From an uncultured Christensenellaceae bacterium (GTDB lineage: Bacteria; Bacillota; Clostridia; Christensenellales; Aristaeellaceae): DNA of 8,954 bases. The notes under the pieces are model-generated. The model did no database searches and was not told the origin of the DNA. It saw nothing but the letters and a program-made list of their open reading frames with translations. Location: the NCBI GenBank assembly GCA_905236495.1, contig CAJOPV010000083.1, positions 1-8,954 of the forward strand, given 5' to 3'. Positions within the stretch are counted from its first letter, which is position 1, and each line of letters starts with the position of its first letter. The position numbers and the translations under genes were made by a program. Below are positions 1 to 5,115 of this stretch, in pieces.

Positions 1-151
1 GCAATACAAAAAATCCCCTTCCGATTTAACGGAAGAGGAATTGACCCGGATCGTCCGCTTCGCCTGCACCGCCGCCAGCCTGTCCACTCAAAAGCAAGGC
101 GGCATCACCAGCGTGCCGGCACTGCAGGAAGTAAAAGAAAAGCTTGTATAA
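1..151 (+). CDS. PfkB-family carbohydrate kinase, C-terminal fragment (probably fructokinase-like)
   Basis: Only the last 49 codons are in the window; the reading frame starts at base 2 and ends at the TAA at 149-151. The visible tail contains the segment RFACTAASLSTQKQGG, followed by a short helix ending EKLV. This matches the C-terminal part of PfkB/ribokinase-family sugar kinases, where a segment of the type 'A.AAAS....GA' follows the GAGD catalytic region and the protein ends with a short helix of the type 'P.L.EV...L'. These cytoplasmic enzymes phosphorylate sugars or nucleosides with ATP. The ATP-binding and catalytic region lies off the left edge, so the substrate cannot be told; fructokinase is my best guess from the wording of the tail. 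The gene is followed at once by the hairpin terminator at 175-220, so it appears to be the last gene of its own transcription unit. Confidence 0.75.
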   Translation, partial: QYKKSPSDLTEEELTRIVRFACTAASLSTQKQGGITSVPALQEVKEKLV

Positions 152-163
152 CAAGCTCAGAGC

Positions 164-247
164 ATCAATTTGCTGAAAAATGGCGTTTTCGGGCATGTTT
201 GCCCGGAAACGCTCATTTTACGGTCGCAAATGGATATCGGAAGCAGT
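164..247. repeat. 84-bp intergenic terminator-containing repeat, copy A
   Basis: This stretch aligns without gaps to 6282-6365 (constant offset 6118), with 66 of 84 bases identical by my count. The repeat begins 12 bases after a stop codon here and 3 bases after one in copy B. It contains the 13-bp terminator hairpin and then goes on for about 35 bases past the T-rich tail. That extension keeps the words ATTTTA, GCA, GATA and AGCAGT at fixed spacing. Conservation beyond the hairpin shows that this is more than two independent terminators. The stem differences between copies preserve base pairing, including a G-C to A-T compensatory change (185/210 versus 6303/6328). Confidence 0.8.
175..220 (+). 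terminator. Bidirectional intrinsic terminator after the PfkB-family gene
   Basis: A 13-bp stem (183-195 paired with 200-212, one G-T wobble) closes a TGTT loop. It is followed on the plus strand by TCATTTTA and preceded by GAAAAATG, which gives a T-run on the opposite strand too. Stem core is CGGGCA/TGCCCG. It separates the sugar kinase from the promoter at 290-318. Confidence 0.85.
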
Positions 248-289
248 GGAAAAACCCGTGACGGCGGGGGATGTTTGGGGCGCTTTGGA

Positions 290-318
290 TTGACAGGGGC
301 GGCGGGATTTGGTATCAT
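290..318 (+). promoter_or_regulatory. Housekeeping sigma promoter, TTGACA-N17-TATCAT with extended -10
   Basis: A perfect -35 hexamer TTGACA (290-295), a 17-base spacer and a -10 TATCAT (313-318) preceded by TGG (extended -10 TGn) form a near-consensus vegetative promoter. The start of transcription would fall near 325, giving a leader of about 30 bases before the ATG at 357. The sequence is almost the same as the promoter at 4939-4967: 15 to 16 bases from the end of the spacer through the -10 are identical, and both have 17-base spacers. It should drive the phosphoribosyltransferase-like gene and, as no terminator follows, the L,D-transpeptidase operon as well. Confidence 0.85.
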
Positions 319-356
319 GGAAAAAAAGGGCGTGCCCGTCAAAAGGAGATCATCGT

Positions 357-998
357 ATGGCGATTCAGTTGTTCCAATATCCCAATACCAATTCCAACCT
401 GCCCCTCCGGGTGGCCCAGGGGCACTTCGCCACCAGCCACAGCCATATCAATTATTACATCGACCTGACGATGACGAAGCATCGCCTGTCCGAAGCCCGG
501 GAGGCCGCTGTCGAGCTGGCGGGCACCTTCAAGCCCAGCACCATAGTGGATACCATCCTGTGTCTGGACGGGATGGAGGTGGTGGGCGCGTGCCTGGCAA
601 GCGAGCTGACAAGGGCGGGCTTTTCCAATATGAACGCCCACCGCACCATCTATGTCTGCACCCCGGAGCATACCAGCGGCAGCCAATTGATCTTCCGGGA
701 TAATTCCGCCCCCATGATCGTGGGCAAGCATGTGCTGGTGCTGGCGGCCTCCGTCACCACGGGCTACACCGCCCAGGCCGCCATCGAGGCCATCCGCTAT
801 TACGGCGGCATCCCGGTGGGCATCGGGGCCATCTTCACCTGCGTGGATGCATGCGAGGATTTTCCCATCGTATCCATTTTCAATACGAAAAGCATCCTGT
901 CCGATTACCGCAGCACTAACAGCCATGACTGCCCCATGTGCAAGGCGGGCCTCAGGCTGGACGGGCTGGTGAATTCTCACGGGATCTCAAGCTTTTGA
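357..998 (+). CDS. Phosphoribosyltransferase-like protein with degenerate PRPP loop
   Basis: 213 residues. The ATG at 357 is chosen because AAAAGGAGAT (341-350) stands 8 bases upstream; a longer reading from a TTG at 309 would overlap the -10 box. The fold is that of type I phosphoribosyltransferases: an N-terminal segment with HFATSHSHINYY (about 23-34), a VDTILCLDG strand (about 64-72), and the PRPP-loop position VLVLAASVTTG (126-136). Typical active members have two acidic residues followed by .TTG at this place; here Ala130-Ala131 replace them. The C-terminus has four cysteines, Cys162, Cys166, Cys192 and Cys195 (the last two as CPMC), which could bind a metal. I recall related Clostridia proteins annotated as orotate or generic phosphoribosyltransferases, with a similar loop. 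The fold assignment is good; the enzymatic role and substrate are unknown. It may act as a purine/pyrimidine sensor rather than an enzyme (inference). Confidence 0.8.
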   Translation: MAIQLFQYPNTNSNLPLRVAQGHFATSHSHINYYIDLTMTKHRLSEAREAAVELAGTFKPSTIVDTILCLDGMEVVGACLASELTRAGFSNMNAHRTIYVCTPEHTSGSQLIFRDNSAPMIVGKHVLVLAASVTTGYTAQAAIEAIRYYGGIPVGIGAIFTCVDACEDFPIVSIFNTKSILSDYRSTNSHDCPMCKAGLRLDGLVNSHGISSF

Positions 999-1000
999 TG

Positions 1001-1148
1001 GAACGAGGGGAAAGGCGCGCCAAGGAGCTGCGCGCAGGGCCTCCGACCGATGAGCTGCGCCGGCGGCAATTCCACATTCTGACGGATAAGGAGAAAGCGA
1101 TAATGAAAAGGATCGTTGCGATGATGACGGCGCTGGCGCTGCTGCTGG
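1001..1148 (+). repeat. 148-bp leader/RBS/signal-peptide module, copy 1
   Basis: Ungapped match to 4968-5115 (offset 3967) with three differences, at 1008, 1046 and 1080. It covers about 102 bases of leader, the AAGGAG ribosome binding site (1088-1093), the start codon at 1103 and the first 15 codons. Both edges are sharp: 991-1000 shares almost nothing with 4958-4967, and similarity stops at 1149. The leader is GC-rich and holds the self-complementary word GGCGCGCC, the palindrome CTGCGCGCAG and two copies of GAGCTGCGC. Unlike copy 2, no promoter stands directly before it; the preceding bases are the end of the upstream gene. Confidence 0.95.
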
Positions 1149-2011
1149 CGCTGGCGGCTCTGCCCGGCGCGGCGGCGGATGAGCTGCGCTATGTTTCGCT
1201 GCGGGTTCTTGTGATCCCGGCGGGGACGGAGGTGCGCAGCCGGGTCTACGGCGGCGCCGAGACGGAGATCCTTGCGGAGGATTACGTCTGCGAGACCAAC
1301 TGGTCGCATACCGCGGGCTATTACCGGTTCAAGAATGAAAACGGCGAATACCGCTTCGTGAAAAAGCAGGATGTGGGCGCGGAATTCTTCCCGCAGAAGC
1401 CCGCCGTGAAGGAATACTGGGCGGAGGAGGAGCAGCCCCTGTATTCCTTCCCCGATCCCGTGTACGGAAAGGTCATTGGCACGCTCCGGGCGGAGGAAGC
1501 CTATGCCGTCACCGCGGACGCGGGCGATTACGTGGCGGTCAGCCTGGACGGGCGGACGGGCTACGCCCTGCGCTCCGGCCTGGTGCCGCCGGGCGGCACG
1601 GGGGAAGGGGCCTATTATATCCTGGTGAACCTGCACGATTTTACGCTCACCGTATTCCGAGCTGACGGCGAGGGCGGGCATACGGAGGAAAAGATCAAGG
1701 AAACGCTGGTGTGCATCGGCAAGCAAACCACGCCCACCCCTACCGGGATGTTCAAGCTCGGCAAGAATTACGAAGTGTGGCACCAGTTCGGCCCCAGCCA
1801 CGCTCCTTATACCATTCCCTTCACCCTGGACCGCTGGATGCACGGCGAACTGTGCAGCAGCAACGACCGGACGGATCTGCGGCAAGACCGCATGAACCAG
1901 CTCGGCACGGCGAAATCCGGCGGCTGCATCCGCATGTCCACCGACGTGGCCCAATGGATCTTTTATCACTGCGCCCCCGGCACGGTGGTGGAAGTGGTGA
2001 AGGGCCAGTGA
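1103..2011 (+). CDS. Secreted L,D-transpeptidase (YkuD/ErfK family) with SH3-like region
   Basis: 302 residues from the ATG at 1103, chosen because AAGGAG lies 9 bases upstream and the same start is used by the paralogous leader at 5070. An in-frame ATG at 998 exists, overlapping the previous stop as TGATG, but it has no ribosome binding site. Residues 1-25 are a signal peptide with a likely signal peptidase I site after PGAAA. Residues about 95-160 resemble a bacterial SH3-like domain (ending GRTGYALRSGLV), and the YkuD domain fills the rest. It shows TPTPTGMFKLG, His247 in WMHGEL, and the active-site motif SGGCIRM with catalytic Cys275. Family members act outside the membrane, attacking a peptidoglycan stem peptide through the cysteine to form 3-3 crosslinks or attach proteins. 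The usual SHGC is SGGC here, a variant that may be tolerated. It probably heads the operon with 2040, 2594 and 3968 and is transcribed from the promoter at 290. Confidence 0.9.
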   Translation: MKRIVAMMTALALLLALAALPGAAADELRYVSLRVLVIPAGTEVRSRVYGGAETEILAEDYVCETNWSHTAGYYRFKNENGEYRFVKKQDVGAEFFPQKPAVKEYWAEEEQPLYSFPDPVYGKVIGTLRAEEAYAVTADAGDYVAVSLDGRTGYALRSGLVPPGGTGEGAYYILVNLHDFTLTVFRADGEGGHTEEKIKETLVCIGKQTTPTPTGMFKLGKNYEVWHQFGPSHAPYTIPFTLDRWMHGELCSSNDRTDLRQDRMNQLGTAKSGGCIRMSTDVAQWIFYHCAPGTVVEVVKGQ

Positions 2012-2039
2012 CCCGCTGACGGAAGAGAGAGGAAACGAA

Positions 2040-2561
2040 ATGAAAAAACGGATTTGCTTCCTGCTTGCCGCTCTGCTGCTGGCGGTCTTCGCCGCGTCTG
2101 CGGAGCAGGCCGCGCCCCTGACGGAAGAGGATTTCGTATTCGTCTATGGCGAAACGGAGGTTCGCTTCGGGGACAGCCCGGCGGCGCTGCTGGCCGCCAT
2201 GGAAGTGCATGACGGGGCGCCCGTCGAGACAGACGAGGCGGACAGCTGCCTGTACGATACCAAGGATTACGAATACAGCGGGCTGGAAATCACCGTGGGT
2301 AGCTGCCACCCCCACGGCGGGCCGGACGAGGTGATCAACGCCGTGATCGTCTGGGACGGGGAATGGAAAACCGCCCGGGGCGTCGGCATCGGGGATACGG
2401 CGGAGGCGGTTGCCGCCGCTTACGGCGAGGGCTTCGCTGAGGCGGATACGCTGGTCTATGCCCTGGGGGACAGGTATCTCACCCCTACGCTGGTCTTCCA
2501 GCTGGATATGGAAACGGGCGAAGTGATCAGCTTCTGCCTGCTGGCCTGCTTCGGGGAATGA
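2040..2561 (+). CDS. Small secreted protein of unknown function
   Basis: 173 residues, with a purine-rich GAGAGAGG ribosome binding site before the ATG. Residues 1-21 form a signal peptide (KKR, a hydrophobic core, likely cleavage after ASA). The mature part has two similar elements, VRFGDSPAALLAAM (about 41-54) and GIGDTAEAVAAAYG (about 116-129). This 'GD.....V...YG' turn-helix pattern is seen in several secreted or lipoprotein families of Bacillota and in BamE/SmpA-like folds; I infer a small alpha/beta domain from it and cannot name a family. Four cysteines remain after export (Cys70, Cys89, Cys166, Cys170). The protein is acidic. It starts 28 bases after the L,D-transpeptidase and ends 32 bases before the MBOAT gene, so it is probably cotranscribed and works in the envelope. 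No catalytic motif is visible. Function unknown. Confidence 0.8.
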   Translation: MKKRICFLLAALLLAVFAASAEQAAPLTEEDFVFVYGETEVRFGDSPAALLAAMEVHDGAPVETDEADSCLYDTKDYEYSGLEITVGSCHPHGGPDEVINAVIVWDGEWKTARGVGIGDTAEAVAAAYGEGFAEADTLVYALGDRYLTPTLVFQLDMETGEVISFCLLACFGE

Positions 2562-2593
2562 AATGCTGCAACGGAAAGTGAGGGAAACGGGCG

Positions 2594-3955
2594 GTGGTCT
2601 TTTCGTCGGCTGCGTTTTTATCCGTGCTGTTTCCCCTGGCTGTGCTGGGGTGCCTGGCGCTGCGCAGATGGGTGCGCGCGCAGAACATGCTGCTGCTGGC
2701 GCTGAGCCTGGTCTTTTACGCCTGGGGCGAGATCGGCTTCTTGCCGGTGATGGCGCTTTCCGCCCTGGGCAACGCGCTGCTGGGCCGGGCGGCGTACCGT
2801 TTCCGGGAGAAGCGCTGGCCTGCGGCGCTGGCCGTGGCCCTGAACGTGGGCGTATTGATGTACTATAAATATGCCGGGTTCGCCGTTGACGTGCTGAACC
2901 GGGCCGCGGGCGCGGGCATTTTCTTTGCCGCCCCCGCCCTGCCTCTGGGCGTATCGTTCTTTACGTTCCAGGGGCTTTCGTATGTGCTGGATATGCGCAG
3001 GGGCGAGGACGCGCCGGGCACGGTCATGGAAGGATGCCTGTATATTTGCTTTTTCCCCCAGCTGGTAGCGGGGCCCATCGTGCGGTGGTCGGATATCCGC
3101 AGGGAGCTCCGGGATCGCCGGGTGACGCTGGAGGGCGTGGGGGACGGTTTTCTGCGCTTCATTCCGGGGCTGGCGAAAAAGGTGCTGCTGGCGGATACGC
3201 TGGGAAAGCTGGCGGACGCGGCCTACGCCTGCCCCGACGGGGAGCGGGGGACGCTGCTGGCGCTGCTGGGCGGCGCGGCCTTCTGCATGCAGCTGTATTT
3301 TGATTTTTCCGGGTATTCGGATATGGCCATCGGGCTGGGGCGGATGTTCGGCTTCCGCTTCCCGGAGAACTTCGATCGGCCCTGGCGGAGCGCGTCAGTG
3401 CAGGAATTCTGGCGGCGGTGGCATATGACGCTGTCCCGCTGGTTCCGGGATTACGTGTATATTCCCCTGGGCGGCAGCCGGCGGGGCGAGGCCAAGACGG
3501 CCCTGAACCTGCTGATCGTGTTCGCCCTGACGGGGATCTGGCACGGCGCGGGATGGACGTTCCTGTGCTGGGGCCTGTGGAACGGGCTGCTGGTGATCCT
3601 GGAACGGCTGCGGGTGCTGCGGCCCCGGGATTGGCCCCGGCCCCTGGCCCACGCTTATACGCTGCTGGCGGCGCTGCTGGGGTTCATGCTCTTCCGGGCG
3701 GATTCGATAACCGCGGCAGCGGGATATTTCGCTTCCCTGGCCCATTTCGTGCCGGCGGAGGGGGCGGCGAATGCCCTGCTGTACACCTTGCAGCCTCCGG
3801 CGGTGCTGGCCTTCGCTGCGGGGATCGGGCTGTGCGCGCTGCCCGGGAAGCTGCCGGATTGGCTGCGGTACATGTCCTGCGGGGCGCTGCTGGTTCTCAG
3901 CTATCTTGCCATCGTTTCCTCGGGGTATCATCCCTTCCTGTACTTCCGCTTTTGA
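2594..3955 (+). CDS. AlgI/DltB-like membrane-bound O-acyltransferase (MBOAT)
   Basis: 453 residues, starting at a GTG so that the protein opens MVFSS, the usual beginning of AlgI-type proteins; GTGAGGG about 10 bases upstream serves as a weak ribosome binding site. It is a multi-pass membrane protein. Diagnostic motifs are YKYAGF (about 96), PLGVSFFTFQGLSYVLD, FFPQLVAGPIVRW, the QLYFDFSGYSDMAIGLGRMFGF block, FWRRWHMTLSRWFRDYVYIPLGG with His277, and GIWHGAGWTFLCWG with His317, the invariant MBOAT histidine. The C-terminus HPFLYFRF is also typical. AlgI-type proteins take acyl groups, usually acetyl, from a cytoplasmic donor and pass them through the membrane to a partner that esterifies an exported polysaccharide. 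The partner is very likely the SGNH protein at 3968, whose ribosome binding site overlaps this stop codon. The acceptor polymer is not known. Confidence 0.93.
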   Translation: MVFSSAAFLSVLFPLAVLGCLALRRWVRAQNMLLLALSLVFYAWGEIGFLPVMALSALGNALLGRAAYRFREKRWPAALAVALNVGVLMYYKYAGFAVDVLNRAAGAGIFFAAPALPLGVSFFTFQGLSYVLDMRRGEDAPGTVMEGCLYICFFPQLVAGPIVRWSDIRRELRDRRVTLEGVGDGFLRFIPGLAKKVLLADTLGKLADAAYACPDGERGTLLALLGGAAFCMQLYFDFSGYSDMAIGLGRMFGFRFPENFDRPWRSASVQEFWRRWHMTLSRWFRDYVYIPLGGSRRGEAKTALNLLIVFALTGIWHGAGWTFLCWGLWNGLLVILERLRVLRPRDWPRPLAHAYTLLAALLGFMLFRADSITAAAGYFASLAHFVPAEGAANALLYTLQPPAVLAFAAGIGLCALPGKLPDWLRYMSCGALLVLSYLAIVSSGYHPFLYFRF

Positions 3956-3967
3956 GGAGGGCCGCCC

Positions 3968-4942
3968 ATGAAAAAGATATTCACCCTCCTGTGCCTGCTG
4001 ATCCTGACGGTTCCCGCGGCGGGGCTGGTCATTTCCCGGCCCGACCTGACGAAGGAAAACCGGGATCAGGCGGTGACGGAAAGCGTGTGGCTCCGGCCCG
4101 GCATGGTGGCCGCCCATGCGCGTTTCTCCGCCCTGCTGGGCGTCAGCGGCAGCGACCAGGTGACCCTGGGGAAAAACGAGTATCTCTACCTGACGGAAAC
4201 CCTGCCCGCCGCGGTGGGCATCTCCCGCCTGACGGATGAGGAGGTGGAGCAAATCGCGGCGTACCTGAAATCGCTGGCCGATACCCTGGCGGCCCGGGGC
4301 TGCCGGCTGATTTTCCTGTGCGCCCCCAATAAGGCGACCGCCGTGCCGGAAAACCTGCCGGCTTACGCCCGCCCCGCCGCCGGCCCCAGCGCGCTGGACG
4401 CGCTGCAATCCCGCCTCCGGGCGCTGCACGTTGATTTCATAGACGCCAAGGCGCTGCTGACGCCGGATATGTATTACCGCACGGATACGCACTGGAACGA
4501 CCGGGGCGCGCTGAAGGTGTACCTGGCGCTGCGGGACATGCTGGGCGCGGAGGAATGGAGCGACTACGGCGATCTGGCGTTTGAAACGGAGAACCGCCGG
4601 GGGGACCTGACCGAACTGATCTATCCCGAGGACGGGCCGGAGGAGGCCGTGGAGGCGGCGCGGCTCTCCCGCCGCTTCACCACCCGGGGCGTGCTGCGCA
4701 GCCCCATGGATCTGAAGATCCTGGCCTCCTGCAAGGAGGGAACGGGGCACATCGTGCTGATCCGGGATTCCTTCGCCAATAACCTGTTCCCCTATATTGC
4801 CAACAACGCCGCCACCACCCGTATTTTCCGGGCCAGCCGCTGGGAGGAGGGCATGGGCGGGGAGGAAACGGACGCCGTGATCCTGGAAATCGCGGAAAGG
4901 AACCTGCGCAGGATCATCGAGGCGGAGGCCCCCGGCGATTGA
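3968..4942 (+). CDS. AlgJ/AlgX-like SGNH acyltransferase, partner of the MBOAT
   Basis: 324 residues. GAGGAGG, overlapping the previous TGA, precedes the ATG by 7 bases, suggesting translational coupling. Residues 1-20 are an N-terminal signal peptide or anchor (MKKIF then a hydrophobic run). The domain that follows has the AlgJ/AlgX arrangement: a DTHW motif with Asp173 and His175, and a later RDSF motif with the predicted nucleophile Ser268. This Asp-x-His before Ser order is that of the alginate acetyltransferases AlgX and AlgJ, and the numbering almost equals the AlgX triad (174, 176 and 269 as I recall). No extra carbohydrate-binding module is apparent; the protein is shorter than AlgX. 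It should act outside the membrane, receiving acyl groups by way of the MBOAT and placing them on a polysaccharide. The -35 box of the next promoter overlaps its stop codon. Acyl group and acceptor are unknown. Confidence 0.88.
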   Translation: MKKIFTLLCLLILTVPAAGLVISRPDLTKENRDQAVTESVWLRPGMVAAHARFSALLGVSGSDQVTLGKNEYLYLTETLPAAVGISRLTDEEVEQIAAYLKSLADTLAARGCRLIFLCAPNKATAVPENLPAYARPAAGPSALDALQSRLRALHVDFIDAKALLTPDMYYRTDTHWNDRGALKVYLALRDMLGAEEWSDYGDLAFETENRRGDLTELIYPEDGPEEAVEAARLSRRFTTRGVLRSPMDLKILASCKEGTGHIVLIRDSFANNLFPYIANNAATTRIFRASRWEEGMGGEETDAVILEIAERNLRRIIEAEAPGD

Positions 4943-4967
4943 CAGCGGGGGTGGGATTTGGTATCAT
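4939..4967 (+). promoter_or_regulatory. Housekeeping sigma promoter of the GH10 gene, overlapping the upstream stop
   Basis: TTGACA (4939-4944), a 17-base spacer and TATCAT (4962-4967) with an extended -10 TGG. The TGA stop of the SGNH gene (4940-4942) lies inside the -35 box. Transcription would start near 4974-4976, making a leader of about 95 bases. It differs from the promoter at 290-318 at only three spacer positions. No terminator separates it from the SGNH gene, so the GH10 gene could be read both from here and by readthrough. Confidence 0.87.
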
Positions 4968-5115
4968 GAACGAGAGGAAAGGCGCGCCAAGGAGCTGCGC
5001 GCAGGGCCTCCGGCCGATGAGCTGCGCCGGCGGCAATTCCACATTCCGACGGATAAGGAGAAAGCGATAATGAAAAGGATCGTTGCGATGATGACGGCGC
5101 TGGCGCTGCTGCTGG
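4968..5115 (+). repeat. 148-bp leader/RBS/signal-peptide module, copy 2
   Basis: The second copy of the block at 1001-1148, differing at 4975, 5013 and 5047. It begins at the first base after the -10 hexamer of the promoter at 4939-4967 and contains AAGGAG (5055-5060), the start codon at 5070 and codons 1-15. The frame of the downstream gene is open through the leader, but no in-frame start codon precedes 5070. The three differences would all change residues in that frame, which speaks against the leader being coding. A GC-rich RNA leader with alternative short stems (GCGCGC/GCGCGC, GGCC/GGCC) is possible. Confidence 0.95.

Noticed and set aside
141..157. Inverted repeat AGCTTGT-ATA-ACAAGCT across the PfkB stop codon
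   Set aside because: Only 7 bp, with no T-run, and a far stronger hairpin lies 26 bases downstream; probably chance.
2563..2868. ATG frame directly after the 2040-2561 gene
   Set aside because: It overlaps the MBOAT gene in another frame, and the GTG at 2594 gives the expected MVFSS start with full family similarity.
3395..4750. Long minus-strand open frame opposite the MBOAT and SGNH genes, and a similar one at 4914-6314
   Set aside because: They lie opposite genes with complete family motifs; the predicted proteins are rich in Arg, Gln, Gly and His without motifs, as expected from antisense reading of GC-rich codons.
4968..5069. Riboswitch or attenuator in the 148-bp leader
   Set aside because: Several short GC-rich stems can be drawn, but no known riboswitch core or terminator/antiterminator pair was recognised, and one candidate stem (CCGGC/GCCGG) is broken in copy 1.
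4966..5070. Upstream reading frame in the copy 2 leader beginning MNERKGAPRS and ending in TAA overlapping the GH10 ATG
   Set aside because: Its first ATG lies in the -10 box, upstream of the expected transcript start. A later ATG (5017) has no ribosome binding site, and in copy 1 the T at 1080 creates an early TGA in this frame, so it is not conserved.
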